A DNA stretch of 24,893 nt from Saccharicrinis sp. UBA6048 (GCA_002429115.1 DIYS01000115.1:1-24893); one strand, 5' to 3'; counted from the stretch's first letter, positions 15,493 through 23,325 are shown. Made by a program: numbers and translations. Notes: generated by a model from the letters alone, not told the origin.

Positions 15493-16710
15493 ATGAAACA
15501 ATCTAAACCTCCAATGCACCTGAGTAAACAGGTGATTATTGGTATTCAGTTTTTGTTTGTGGCCTTTGGTGCCACCGTATTGGTTCCGCTTTTGGTGGGT
15601 ATTGATCCTTCTATCGCATTGTTCTCCGCAGGTGTCGGAACCTTATTATTTCACCTTATTACTAAAGGAAAAGTACCGGTATTTTTAGGAAGTAGTTTTG
15701 CTTTTATTGCGCCAATTGTAGAGGCCACCAAACTTTTTGGTTTGGCAGGTACATTATCAGGACTTATAGCAGTGGGAATTGTATACATTGGCGTTTCTGC
15801 CCTGATCAAAGTACGCGGATTAAGCTTTATTGAGCACTTGTTTCCGTCGGTTGTGGTTGGGCCTGTAATTATGGTGATTGGGTTATCCCTGGCTTCAGTT
15901 GGTGTTGATATGGCAAAAACAGATTGGCTGATTGCTGTTGTATCATTATTGACGGCTATTATTGTGGTGATCTATACAAAGGGACTGATTAAGTTGATTC
16001 CTATTTTCTTGGGTATTGTTGCCGGCTATGTTCTTGCCTTGATACTTGGTAAAGTAGATTTCACACCTATTAATGAAGCATCGTGGTTTTCGTTACCTCC
16101 ATTTGTAATGCCAGAGTGGAGCTGGAAAGCTATTGTATATATGATTCCGGTGGCAATTGCACCACTTATTGAGCATGTGGGTGATATGTACGCCATTGGT
16201 GCAGTCGCTGATAAAAACTATGTGAAAGATCCTGGTTTGCACCGTACAATGTTGGGTGATGGTATTGCAACGTCGTTTGCAGCTTTAATTGGTAGTGTGC
16301 CAAATACGACCTATTCAGAGGTGACTGGAGCAATCTCTCTGACAAAAATAACTGATCCTAAAGTATTGCGTATTTCTGCAATTACAGCCATTGCATTCTC
16401 CTTAATTGGCAAGATCAGTGGATTTCTAAAATCAATTCCACAGTCGGTTTTAGGAGGAATTATGCTATTGTTATTTGGTATGATTGCCAGTGTTGGTATT
16501 CGTACCTTGGTAGACTCAAAAGCTGATCTTACTAAGACACGCAATCAGGTGATCGTATCGATAATTCTTACTGTAGGTATTGGTGGCGCAGTCATTGATT
16601 TTGGTAATTTCTCATTGGCTGGTATTGGTTTGGCTTCACTGGTTGGTGTGGTTTTAAATCTTTTATTACCTGATAAATCTAAGCCGGTACACATTGAAGA
16701 CGAACATTAA
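15493..16710 (+). CDS. uraA: NCS2-family uracil permease (UraA-like)
   Basis: This inner-membrane nucleobase:cation symporter of the NCS2 family most resembles proton-coupled uracil permeases. The 405-residue product has the expected 14-helix hydrophobic pattern and the family motifs: VFLGSSFAFIAPI on the first half, the substrate-site segment IAPLIEHVGDMYAIG with Glu227, LGDGIATSFAALIGSVPNTTYSEVTG with Glu276, and QSVLGGIMLLLFGMIASVG. The two glutamates correspond to those that bind uracil in E. coli UraA. I chose the ATG at 15493 because a -7 promoter element lies inside the longer alternative that begins at a TTG. The gene is monocistronic, with a symmetrical terminator 22 bp downstream. 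A role in uracil salvage fits pyrE and nupC elsewhere in the window, but the genes are not linked. A xanthine or other nucleobase specificity is less likely. Confidence 0.88.
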   Translation: MKQSKPPMHLSKQVIIGIQFLFVAFGATVLVPLLVGIDPSIALFSAGVGTLLFHLITKGKVPVFLGSSFAFIAPIVEATKLFGLAGTLSGLIAVGIVYIGVSALIKVRGLSFIEHLFPSVVVGPVIMVIGLSLASVGVDMAKTDWLIAVVSLLTAIIVVIYTKGLIKLIPIFLGIVAGYVLALILGKVDFTPINEASWFSLPPFVMPEWSWKAIVYMIPVAIAPLIEHVGDMYAIGAVADKNYVKDPGLHRTMLGDGIATSFAALIGSVPNTTYSEVTGAISLTKITDPKVLRISAITAIAFSLIGKISGFLKSIPQSVLGGIMLLLFGMIASVGIRTLVDSKADLTKTRNQVIVSIILTVGIGGAVIDFGNFSLAGIGLASLVGVVLNLLLPDKSKPVHIEDEH

Positions 16711-16732
16711 TCGAATTCAAATAAAGACAATA

Positions 16733-16769
16733 AAAAAATGCGATGCTCATCCTGAACATCGCATTTTTT
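16733..16769. terminator. Bidirectional terminator between uracil permease and cytochrome oxidase subunit IV genes
   Basis: AAAAAATGCGATG (16733-16745) pairs perfectly with CATCGCATTTTTT (16757-16769) around an 11-base loop. The A-tract and T-tract make it active on either strand, and it lies between two convergent stop codons. Confidence 0.92.
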
Positions 16770-16787
16770 ATAAATGATCGTAAATAA

Positions 16788-17057
16788 TTATCCTACAAAA
16801 GCTACAAAAAAGATCAGCAAAGCCAGAGCTAATATGCCTGCTATCAAAAGTCTGGCAAACGCTCCATCCAGCTTCACTTTCATAAATGAGCCAAGTACAA
16901 TGCAGGCACTTAAGCCAGCTACGCCAATTGCAAGAATGGTATTAACAAAGCCAAGATTCAATTGACTCAATCCCGCAGAAATTAAGGTTAAAACAATAAG
17001 GCCTGTTAAAACAAGGGTATAGTACTTTGCTGATTTTATATCTGATTGTTGTTCCAT
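16788..17057 (-). CDS. Cytochrome c oxidase subunit IV family protein
   Basis: This 89-residue inner-membrane protein has three predicted helices: YTLVLTGLIVLTLISAGL (about 13-30), VNTILAIGVAGLSACIVLGS (about 36-55) and LLIAGILALALLIFFVAFVG at the C-terminus. Size, three-helix layout and the second-helix end LGSFMKVKLD match the prokaryotic COX4 family (CtaF/CyoD-like), non-catalytic subunits that help assembly or stability of heme-copper oxidases. A NorF-like accessory role beside nitric oxide reductase is an alternative. I chose the ATG at 17057, 23 bp behind the subunit III gene; a longer open frame would overlap that gene. Its partner gene lies directly upstream, and no subunit I or II gene is in the window. 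Confidence 0.75.
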   Translation of the reverse strand: MEQQSDIKSAKYYTLVLTGLIVLTLISAGLSQLNLGFVNTILAIGVAGLSACIVLGSFMKVKLDGAFARLLIAGILALALLIFFVAFVG

Positions 17058-17080
17058 GATTGATCGTATTAGTAAGAAAA

Positions 17081-17698
17081 CTACAGTAAGTAAAACAATG
17101 GGAAAACTAATACCCAAATAAGGGTGGCTAAGTGCCAATAGGCTCCCACTTTCTCAATTAAGGCAGGATTTTCTGCTGTGAGCGTATTGTTATTAACTTT
17201 CACAGTTCCGTAAGTTAAGTATACAAAACCCATGATGAGATGAAGAGCATGCAGTCCGGTCATAAAGAAATATAAGCCAAAGAATAACACATCACCATGA
17301 CCTAATCTGGCAAGTTCTTCACTACCCGGAAATAGTCCGAAGTCAACTCGGCCTTTCCATTCGTAATAGCGATTAACCAGAAACATAAAACCTACAAATA
17401 AGGTTCCCAACAGCCAGAATAGTGCGGCCATTTTATTGCCTTTTTTAACGGCTATGGTTGAGTAGGCCATAAATAAACTGGCAAAGAGAATAATAATAGT
17501 ATTCGCCACTCCAGAAGTGATACTCAATTCGTCAGCTGCCAGATTAAAAGCTACCGGGTTTTTGTAGCGATACACACCATACAGCAGAAATAGCCCGGCA
17601 AATAACAGTAACTCAATAAAAATAAACAGCCATACACCGCTTAAGGTAGATTCCTTTTTTTGAGAGATGCTCCCAGTCATAGATAATGATTGACTCAT
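17081..17698 (-). CDS. Cytochrome c oxidase subunit III (heme-copper oxidase subunit III family)
   Basis: This 205-residue inner-membrane protein has five predicted helices, the short form of subunit III found in bacterial oxidases and NorE proteins. Marks are GVWLFIFIELLLFAGLFLLY (first helix with the conserved Glu), ITSGVANTIIILFASLFMAY, LFVGFMFLVNRYYEW, FFGLYFFMTGLHALHLIMG and the C-terminal AYWHLATLIWVLVFPLFYLL. Subunit III is non-catalytic and supports proton uptake and stability of the oxidase. It is followed after 23 bp by a subunit IV-like gene. The catalytic subunits are not present on either side: downstream is a terminator and upstream a 311-bp gap then cdsA, so they must lie elsewhere. 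NorE-like function with nitric oxide reductase is an alternative. Confidence 0.87.
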   Translation of the reverse strand: MSQSLSMTGSISQKKESTLSGVWLFIFIELLLFAGLFLLYGVYRYKNPVAFNLAADELSITSGVANTIIILFASLFMAYSTIAVKKGNKMAALFWLLGTLFVGFMFLVNRYYEWKGRVDFGLFPGSEELARLGHGDVLFFGLYFFMTGLHALHLIMGFVYLTYGTVKVNNNTLTAENPALIEKVGAYWHLATLIWVLVFPLFYLL

Positions 17699-18009
17699 AA
17701 TGATTGTAATTTCGTTTTACAATATGAAATTGTAATCCCTAAAAATTGTAACCTTTAAGGTCACTACGTACATTAACACATAAAGTGGCTTAAGGTTTTG
17801 GGTAAGATCAAAACAATCAAAGGTCAAAGAAGTTTACTTAGCTATGATTTTTTAGCCAAGTAGCAGGATACAAGGTGAGAAGTACACAATCAGTTGTGTG
17901 ATTGAGCTTCCGATTTTATGTGTAGGTAGACTTCTGTCAAAGGACAATAGCGTATTTAGGACTCAATCATTCAAGTCTCTTTACAGTATGCAATAAGCTC
18001 CTAATTAGA
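17699..18009 (-). other. 311-bp intergenic region upstream of the oxidase subunit genes, with ATTGTAA boxes and hairpins
   Basis: No gene is supported here. Close to the oxidase start codon are four copies of the 7-mer ATTGTAA: plus-strand copies at 17703-17709, 17729-17735 and 17745-17751, and an inverted copy TTACAAT at 17717-17723. The second and inverted copies form a perfect dyad with a 5-bp spacer. Further away TACTTAGCTA (about 17834-17843) can pair with TAGCCAAGTA (about 17852-17861, one G-T pair on the minus strand), and ACACAATCAGTTGTGT forms a 6-bp hairpin near 17885. No exact TAnnTTTG element is visible toward the oxidase genes and no T-rich terminator is seen behind cdsA. Confidence 0.5.
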
Positions 18010-18819
18010 CTAGGCAAAGACAAAAAACAAAGCGAAGACCATTGGAGCGGCAAACAATACTGCATCGAAACGGTCAAGAACACCTCCATGGCCTGGTAGT
18101 ATGGAGCCTGAGTCTTTTATGCCAACATTCCGTTTTAGCATGGATTCCACCAAGTCGCCGATGGTGCCGAAAATTGACACAATAAGCCCTGCACCCATCC
18201 AAACATATAATGATGAGGTATCTGTCAAGGTATGAATAAAGTATGCAGCCACTAATGTAAATATGACACCGCCTATAAAGCCTTCCCAGGTTTTTTTAGG
18301 TGAGATGCGCTCAAATAGTTTGTGTTTTCCCATTGTGACTCCTACAAGGTAAGCTCCACTATCATTGCACCACACTAAAACAAAAAAACCGATAAGGATT
18401 GACGCCTGAAAGGTGCCGTTAATACATCCCGTAAGGAATAAGAAAGATAATGGCAAGGATACATAAATTGGAATCATTAAGGTTAAAGCGATTCGCTGAA
18501 ATGGATTTTCCCCACCTTTAAATAATTCATAGACAAAAGGAAGCCAGATCATTGGCATTAGTACGACATACCAGTTGCTTTCGATGATGCCTTGTGTGTC
18601 AAGAAATACCAATATCTGAAATGACAGCCCTAATAAGAGTGATGCAAATATGTTGAGGTGACCGTATTTAAGTTCGAGAAGTTTGCGGAGTTCCAACATT
18701 CCAAGTACAGCTACCAGCAAACAAACCAAAAAGAATGCAATGGGATGAATAAAAATTGAGCCGGCTACAGCTCCGACAAAAATAATACCTGTTAATACGC
18801 GTTGTATGAAATTCTTCAT
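18010..18819 (-). CDS. cdsA: Phosphatidate cytidylyltransferase (CDP-diglyceride synthase)
   Basis: CdsA makes CDP-diacylglycerol from phosphatidic acid and CTP, the branch point for membrane phospholipid synthesis, in the inner membrane. The 269-residue product has about seven to eight hydrophobic helices. Near the C-terminus the family signature is complete: SMLKRNVGIKDSGSILPGHG (226-245) followed by GVLDRFD, including the Lys-Arg pair and the HGG-x-x-DR-x-D core that binds magnesium and CTP. NDSGAYLVGVTMGKHK (152-167) is a second conserved block. It follows the LUD-domain gene after 53 bp; TAACTTTG on the minus strand (18845-18838) in that gap is an exact -7 element, so the gene may also have its own promoter. 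rsfS-ftsH-LUD-cdsA is, to my knowledge, a common order in Bacteroidota. Confidence 0.96.
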   Translation of the reverse strand: MKNFIQRVLTGIIFVGAVAGSIFIHPIAFFLVCLLVAVLGMLELRKLLELKYGHLNIFASLLLGLSFQILVFLDTQGIIESNWYVVLMPMIWLPFVYELFKGGENPFQRIALTLMIPIYVSLPLSFLFLTGCINGTFQASILIGFFVLVWCNDSGAYLVGVTMGKHKLFERISPKKTWEGFIGGVIFTLVAAYFIHTLTDTSSLYVWMGAGLIVSIFGTIGDLVESMLKRNVGIKDSGSILPGHGGVLDRFDAVLFAAPMVFALFFVFA

Positions 18820-18837
18820 TGAATCGATTTAGTGCGT

Positions 18838-18845
18838 CAAAGTTA
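18838..18845 (-). promoter_or_regulatory. Possible internal promoter for cdsA (-7 element)
   Basis: TAACTTTG on the minus strand matches TAnnTTTG and would start transcription about 13 bases before the cdsA ATG. No TTTG is found at the -33 distance, so the call rests on the -7 element alone. Confidence 0.35.
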
Positions 18846-18872
18846 ATACATCCGCGCAAAAAAGAAAATTGA

Positions 18873-19514
18873 CTATTTACGAAGTAGAAGGATCAATTCT
18901 TTGGGACCATGAGCTCCCATTACAAGCGTTTTTTCGATATCTGCTGTCCGGCTTGGGCCTGTAATAACAGTAGCCTGAGATGGTAAGGATGTACCATACA
19001 AGTGCTTAAAATTCTCGATGGCATCCTCAAGATAAGCAACCAACTGTGATGCTTGTGCCACAACAATATGAACCGGAGGAAATACGTTTAATAATCGCCC
19101 TGATTCATGAGCCGAACTCACCATGATGGAGCCTGATCGTGCAATTAAGAACTCACATCTGGTGATGCCAACTTCCACATTTCCAAAGTCACTTTCATCA
19201 ATAGATTCAAAACTGTTTGAGAATTGGTGTTGAAGTTGAGTATCTCGGCATAAAATATTTTTCCAGCCATTTTTACGAATCAACTCTTCTAGTTGCTCCG
19301 TAAGCTCAGTGTCATTCTTGCAAATATGAACTTCACCATTTACTTTCTCAAATTCACTGACAAAAGTTTCAAGCAATGGTTGAGGATCGGGGAAAACACG
19401 AACGGATCGATCATGTGATTGGATCGATCCGTCTGTATCTTTACTCGCAGCTTTTAACCGACTTAATATACGGTTTTTAGATCGCTGTGATATTTCGTTA
19501 AGCTTATTGCTCAT
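18873..19514 (-). CDS. LUD domain protein (LutC/YkgG-like)
   Basis: This 213-residue cytoplasmic protein belongs to the LUD (lactate utilization) family. The N-terminal part (about 1-60) is a charged helix-rich segment with ISQRSKNRILSRLKAASKD. The conserved core runs from about residue 85 to the end: FGNVEVGITRCEFLIARSGS, then HIVVAQASQLVAYLEDAI and ATVITGPSRTADIEKTLVMG with HGPKELILLLR at the C-terminus. In LutC these segments belong to the lactate oxidation complex LutABC, but no lutA or lutB is in the window, so lactate oxidation is not implied. I chose the ATG at 19514, which overlaps the end of ftsH by 11 bp; a longer frame starting at 19556 would overlap ftsH more. The gene is coupled to ftsH and followed by cdsA. 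Confidence 0.88.
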   Translation of the reverse strand: MSNKLNEISQRSKNRILSRLKAASKDTDGSIQSHDRSVRVFPDPQPLLETFVSEFEKVNGEVHICKNDTELTEQLEELIRKNGWKNILCRDTQLQHQFSNSFESIDESDFGNVEVGITRCEFLIARSGSIMVSSAHESGRLLNVFPPVHIVVAQASQLVAYLEDAIENFKHLYGTSLPSQATVITGPSRTADIEKTLVMGAHGPKELILLLRK

Positions 19515-21540
19515 TTTTATCTGTTGCAGATTCGTCAGGCGTATTGGCCTGCTCATCTTTTACATCTTCAGCAGTCGTTGTTTCATCGTCATCTTCTTCA
19601 ATCACATGAGCCGATAACTTACGTTTGCCAAATATCTTCTCTAAATCTTCGGAGAAGATCACCTCTTTATCCAACAACAATTCAGCAAGCTTTGAATGTT
19701 TTTCGTGGTTTTCAACCAAAATCTGCTTAGCGCGCTTGTACTGCTCTTCGATTATTGCTTTGACTTCTTCATCAATCATTTCAGAAGTCTTATCGCTGTA
19801 TGGTTTGCTGAATGAATACTCAGACTGACCCGATGAATCAAAGTAGCTTAAATTACCAATCTTATCGCTCATGCCATAATATGTCACCATAGCATAGGCT
19901 TGCTTGGTTACCTTTTCAAGGTCATTTAAAGCACCAGTACTAATCTTACCAAACATGATTTCTTCGGCAGCTCGTCCTCCAAGAGTAGAGCACATTTCAT
20001 CCAAAATCTGTTCAGTGGTTGTTAATTGTCTTTCTTCAGGCAGATACCAGGCAGCTCCTAAAGCTTTTCCGCGAGGTACAATCGTTACTTTCACCAAAGG
20101 GTGTGCATACTCCAGCAACCAACTGATCGTCGCATGACCTGCTTCGTGATAAGCAACGGCTTTCTTCTCGTCTTTAGATATTATTTTGTTCTTTTTCTCA
20201 AGACCACCAACGATTCGGTCAACAGCGCTTAAGAAGTCTTCTTTTTCAACAATTTTTTTGTCGTTACGAGCAGCAATTAACGCAGCTTCATTACATACGT
20301 TGGCAATATCAGCGCCCGAGAATCCAGGTGTTTGTTTGGCTAAGAAATCACTTTCAACATCATTGCTTAACCTTAATGGACGCAGGTGCACCTCAAAAAT
20401 TGCTTTACGCTCTTTTAAGTCTGGCAACTCCACATGAATCTGACGGTCGAATCGGCCTGCACGCATTAGTGCGCGGTCAAGAATGTCAGCCCGGTTAGTG
20501 GCAGCCAGAATAATTACACCACTGTTGGTTCCAAACCCATCCATTTCTGTCAATAACTGGTTGAGCGTGTTTTCGCGCTCATCATTGGCACCCATGTTAG
20601 GGCTTTTGCCACGTGCACGACCAATAGCATCAATCTCATCAATAAAGACGATACACGGTGATTTCTCTTTAGCTTTCTTAAACAGATCACGAACACGACT
20701 GGCACCAACACCTACAAACATCTCCACAAAGTCAGAACCTGACATGCTGAAGAATGGAACATTGGCCTCACCTGCTACAGCTTTAGCCAAAAGTGTTTTA
20801 CCTGTTCCCGGAGGGCCAACTAATAAGGCGCCTTTCGGTATTTTACCACCCAGTTCGGTATATTTTTCCGGTTTTCTCAAGAACTCAACAATCTCTTCCA
20901 ATTCCTGTTTCGCCTCTTCCAGACCGGCAACATCCTTAAAGTTCACGTTAATGTCTGATTCCTTATCAAACACCTTGGCTCTTGATTTGCCAACATTAAA
21001 GATGTTACCCCCACCACCGGCACCACCTTGTGCACCCATACGACGGAAAATAAATATCCAGATGGCGATAATCAATAAGAAAGGCCACATGACAGCTAAG
21101 AAGTTACCAAAAATATCAGGTCTTGGCTCATAATCGACAGGAATGTTATCTCCGGTGTCAGCTTCTACCTTAGCTATTTCTGAAGCAAACTGATCAATGG
21201 TTGGAAGATTAAATACAAAATGAGGACCTTCAGTCGAAGGACCTGAACTTGTCAGGTTTTCTTTAAATAAATGCTTGTACTTATCAATTTGTTCCTCCTT
21301 TATTGTGACTTCAGCAATCATTTCATTATTAACAACGATAATTTCTTCAATATCACCGCTCGTTAATATCTCATTTTTGAATTCGCTATATGAAATTTTA
21401 TGCGGACCCTGACCAAAATCCATTTGGCTTACCAATAGTAATGCAATGGCAATTAATCCATACGCCCAATACAAATTGAACTTGGGAAATTTCGATTTTT
21501 CTTTATCGCTTCCCGGCGTTTTTGGTTTTTCGTTTGACAT
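19504..21540 (-). CDS. ftsH: ATP-dependent zinc metalloprotease FtsH
   Basis: FtsH is a hexameric inner-membrane AAA+ protease that extracts and degrades membrane and unstable cytoplasmic proteins. The 678-residue product has two membrane helices (about 22-40 and 146-165) around a periplasmic domain. The AAA+ module holds Walker A GPPGTGKT (242-249), Walker B CIVFIDEID (296-304) and the second region of homology RALMRAGRFDRQIHV (356-370). The zinc site HEAGH is at 465-469, with the further ligand expected in ALNDLEKVTKQAYAM. The C-terminus is long, acidic and of low complexity (EEDDDETTTAEDVKDEQANT). The N-terminus is similarly polar before the first helix. It lies 14 bp behind rsfS and overlaps the LUD gene by 11 bp, all in one operon. 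Opposite-strand open frames of up to 216 codons over this gene are shadows. Confidence 0.98.
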   Translation of the reverse strand: MSNEKPKTPGSDKEKSKFPKFNLYWAYGLIAIALLLVSQMDFGQGPHKISYSEFKNEILTSGDIEEIIVVNNEMIAEVTIKEEQIDKYKHLFKENLTSSGPSTEGPHFVFNLPTIDQFASEIAKVEADTGDNIPVDYEPRPDIFGNFLAVMWPFLLIIAIWIFIFRRMGAQGGAGGGGNIFNVGKSRAKVFDKESDINVNFKDVAGLEEAKQELEEIVEFLRKPEKYTELGGKIPKGALLVGPPGTGKTLLAKAVAGEANVPFFSMSGSDFVEMFVGVGASRVRDLFKKAKEKSPCIVFIDEIDAIGRARGKSPNMGANDERENTLNQLLTEMDGFGTNSGVIILAATNRADILDRALMRAGRFDRQIHVELPDLKERKAIFEVHLRPLRLSNDVESDFLAKQTPGFSGADIANVCNEAALIAARNDKKIVEKEDFLSAVDRIVGGLEKKNKIISKDEKKAVAYHEAGHATISWLLEYAHPLVKVTIVPRGKALGAAWYLPEERQLTTTEQILDEMCSTLGGRAAEEIMFGKISTGALNDLEKVTKQAYAMVTYYGMSDKIGNLSYFDSSGQSEYSFSKPYSDKTSEMIDEEVKAIIEEQYKRAKQILVENHEKHSKLAELLLDKEVIFSEDLEKIFGKRKLSAHVIEEDDDETTTAEDVKDEQANTPDESATDKNEQ

Positions 21541-21554
21541 GCGTTTGCTTGTGT

Positions 21555-21926
21555 TTAAAATAAATTTTCAATATCGGTACGATCGGCATCGGCCCATAAG
21601 CCTTCCAGATTATAAAAGTCTCTTTGGTCTTTATGGAACACATGCACGACTACATCAAAGTAATCTAATAATATCCATAAAGCATTTTCACGACCTTCTA
21701 TATGGCTTGGTTTATCCCCTAAATGCTCCCGTACATAATCTTCTACCGAATCAGAAATTGCATCAACTTGTGTTGTACTTTCCCCTTCACAGATTACAAA
21801 ATACTGACAGATAGTGTTATCTAATTTTGACAAGTCCAAGACAGCAATATTTGTGCCTTTCTTCTCCTGAATACCTTCAACAATCGAATCCGCCAGTTGT
21901 TTGGCAGAGTAATTCTCTTTATTCAT
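21555..21926 (-). CDS. rsfS: Ribosome silencing factor (RsfS/Iojap family)
   Basis: RsfS binds ribosomal protein L14 on the large subunit and blocks subunit joining, lowering translation when nutrients are scarce. The 123-residue product shows the family core: LADSIVEGIQEKKGTNIAVL, DNTICQYFVICEGESTTQVD and ENALWILLDYFDVVVHVFHK followed by FYNLEGLWADA, the most conserved part. The start is the ATG at 21926; a TTG two codons upstream is less likely. It is the first gene of the rsfS-ftsH-LUD-cdsA operon, 14 bp ahead of ftsH, and diverges from birA across about 200 bp that contain a -7 element on each strand (22040-22047 for rsfS). Confidence 0.96.
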   Translation of the reverse strand: MNKENYSAKQLADSIVEGIQEKKGTNIAVLDLSKLDNTICQYFVICEGESTTQVDAISDSVEDYVREHLGDKPSHIEGRENALWILLDYFDVVVHVFHKDQRDFYNLEGLWADADRTDIENLF

Positions 21927-22039
21927 TCGCAATCTTCTCTTATCTGTTGCTTAGTTTGTAGTTATCTCTAATTGGATATTGCATGGTATATAACCTTGTT
22001 GCTGATATAAGAAAAACAGTTAATACCACACTTTTGCTC

Positions 22040-22047
22040 AAAGATAC
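22040..22047 (-). promoter_or_regulatory. Putative -7 element for the rsfS-ftsH operon
   Basis: On the minus strand TATCTTTG (22047-22040) matches TAnnTTTG. The -33 element is not clear. It lies about 114 bases before the rsfS ATG, in the 204-bp gap shared with birA. Confidence 0.5.
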
Positions 22048-22072
22048 TACTTTTAAAAAATTATAATCACCT

Positions 22073-22080
22073 ATTTTTGC
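22073..22080 (+). promoter_or_regulatory. Putative -7 element for birA
   Basis: TATTTTTG matches TAnnTTTG and lies 51 bases before the birA ATG. No TTTG sits at the exact -33 distance. It points away from the rsfS element at 22040-22047, consistent with divergent transcription. Confidence 0.5.
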
Positions 22081-22130
22081 CAAATAGAGAAAACGCAGCT
22101 TCATCTGCCATAATTTCATAATAAACTGTA

Positions 22131-22880
22131 ATGATGACATATTCAGCCCCTGAGTTTTTATTTTATGAGCAATGTGCTTCAACAAATGATCAAATGAAAA
22201 CGTTGCTTAACACGGAAGAACTTGCTGAAAACAGCGTAGTAATAACTGCTCACCAAACCACTGGTCGAGGACAGGTTGGGAATAAGTGGGAGAGTGAGGC
22301 CAATAAAAATCTAACATTTAGTTTATTGTTACGCCCCGGGTTCCTGGCTCCTCATTTGCAATTTTATATTTCGAAATGTGTTTCATTAGGTCTTGTTGAT
22401 CTACTGAAGGAGCATTGTAATGATCAGGTTAGTATTAAATGGCCCAACGATATTTATGTTGGCGATAAGAAAATATGTGGTATCCTGATTGAGAACTCTA
22501 TTTTAGGAACTCAACTGGATTACTGTGTTGTTGGAATCGGATTAAATATTAATCAGGAAACATTTAAATCGGACGCTCCAAATCCTGTGTCCTTAAAGCA
22601 AATTTGCGGTAAGACCTTTGAATTAGATACTCTATTAGAGCAGTTGTTGGATCATATTGAGCAGCGTTACCATCAGTTGGAAATCAGTCGATTTGGATTA
22701 ATCGATCAGTATTATCAGGAAAACCTTTATCGAAAGGATGGATTCTTCGATTTTAAAGATAAAGATGGTGCATTTAAAGCGTACATTGGTCAGGTAAATG
22801 AGATGGGTTTACTGACCTTGATTGACACCGAAGGTAAAAAGCGCGAATATGCCTTCAAAGAAGTCGAGTTCCTGATATGA
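22131..22880 (+). CDS. birA: Biotin--[acetyl-CoA-carboxylase] ligase, without DNA-binding domain
   Basis: This cytoplasmic enzyme activates biotin with ATP to biotinyl-AMP and attaches it to carrier proteins such as BCCP of acetyl-CoA carboxylase. The 249-residue product has the catalytic motif GRGQVGNKW (45-53), the biotin/adenylate site KWPNDI (103-108), DKKICGILIE (112-121, with the lysine expected for catalysis) and VVGIGLNIN. A small C-terminal SH3-like domain follows. The N-terminus goes straight into the catalytic domain (FLFYEQCASTND), so the winged-helix repressor domain of E. coli BirA is absent and this is a monofunctional ligase. Either ATG of the ATGATG pair at 22131 and 22134 could be used. 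The gene is single and ends convergent with the SRPBCC gene, 40 bp away. Confidence 0.96.
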   Translation: MMTYSAPEFLFYEQCASTNDQMKTLLNTEELAENSVVITAHQTTGRGQVGNKWESEANKNLTFSLLLRPGFLAPHLQFYISKCVSLGLVDLLKEHCNDQVSIKWPNDIYVGDKKICGILIENSILGTQLDYCVVGIGLNINQETFKSDAPNPVSLKQICGKTFELDTLLEQLLDHIEQRYHQLEISRFGLIDQYYQENLYRKDGFFDFKDKDGAFKAYIGQVNEMGLLTLIDTEGKKREYAFKEVEFLI

Positions 22881-22894
22881 AATGAATATAGTCA

Positions 22895-22941
22895 ATAGCT
22901 TTCAGTTATCAGTATTGTATCTAATACTGATGATTGGCTAT
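22895..22941. other. Hairpin spanning the convergent birA / SRPBCC gene ends
   Basis: ATCAGTATT (22908-22916) pairs perfectly with AATACTGAT (22923-22931) around a 6-base loop, and ATAGC (22895-22899) can pair with GCTAT (22937-22941) outside it. The inner arm covers the stop codon of the SRPBCC gene. No T-tract follows on either strand, so it is not a classic terminator, though it may act as an end structure. Confidence 0.5.
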
Positions 22942-23325
22942 CGCCTCACTTAGTACCTCCAAAAACTTCTTGATTGGTTTACTGGCCACCATCTTAATCA
23001 TCGGATTCATATCGGCTTTAATGGTCAGCTTAACACGCGTATCGTTCTCGGCCATTTCTTTTAGTTGAATCCATAAGAAGAAATTAAATGGAGTTTTTCC
23101 TTCAGCGGTATATTTAATGACCTTAGGTAATTCTTTGTCAACAATACGTAAGCCAACTTCACCAACCGGGTCAATCGTAAAACGACAACTATCGCCAAAA
23201 GATTGCCAGTTTTGGATCTTATCCTTTGGTATTACTTCACCAAAATGGTCAAAATCGGCTAAAAAATTAAACATCTTTTCAGCCGGATACTCCGCTTTTT
23301 TAATGTCACTTTCGAAAGTTGTCAT
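22921..23325 (-). CDS. SRPBCC family protein
   Basis: This 134-residue cytoplasmic protein has a START/Bet v1-like (SRPBCC) fold by overall pattern. It begins MTTFESDIKKAEYPAEKMFN with the hallmark early strand and PAEKMFNFLADFDHFGEVIP, has repeated amphipathic strands (CRFTIDPVGEVGLRIVDKEL, FNFFLWIQLKEM, VKLTIKADMN) and ends in the long C-terminal helix IKKFLEVLSEAIANHQ. Such proteins bind hydrophobic ligands, but no ligand or reaction can be assigned. It lies downstream of pyrE on the same strand across 183 bp that hold a strong terminator and a structured element, so it is probably transcribed separately. The pyrE-SRPBCC neighbourhood is, as I recall, common in Bacteroidota. Confidence 0.85.
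   Translation of the reverse strand: MTTFESDIKKAEYPAEKMFNFLADFDHFGEVIPKDKIQNWQSFGDSCRFTIDPVGEVGLRIVDKELPKVIKYTAEGKTPFNFFLWIQLKEMAENDTRVKLTIKADMNPMIKMVASKPIKKFLEVLSEAIANHQY

Noticed and set aside
17058..17138. Longer N-terminus for the oxidase subunit IV-like protein
   Set aside because: It would overlap the end of the subunit III gene in another frame; the ATG at 17057 gives the normal size of the family.
20483..21133. 216-codon open frame on the plus strand inside ftsH
   Set aside because: It lies fully antisense to strongly conserved ftsH motifs, has no family resemblance and a composition rich in Ser, Pro and Arg typical of a shadow frame.
21940..22185. 81-codon minus-strand open frame between rsfS and birA
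   Set aside because: It overlaps the birA start and the divergent promoter elements, and the peptide has no protein-family character.
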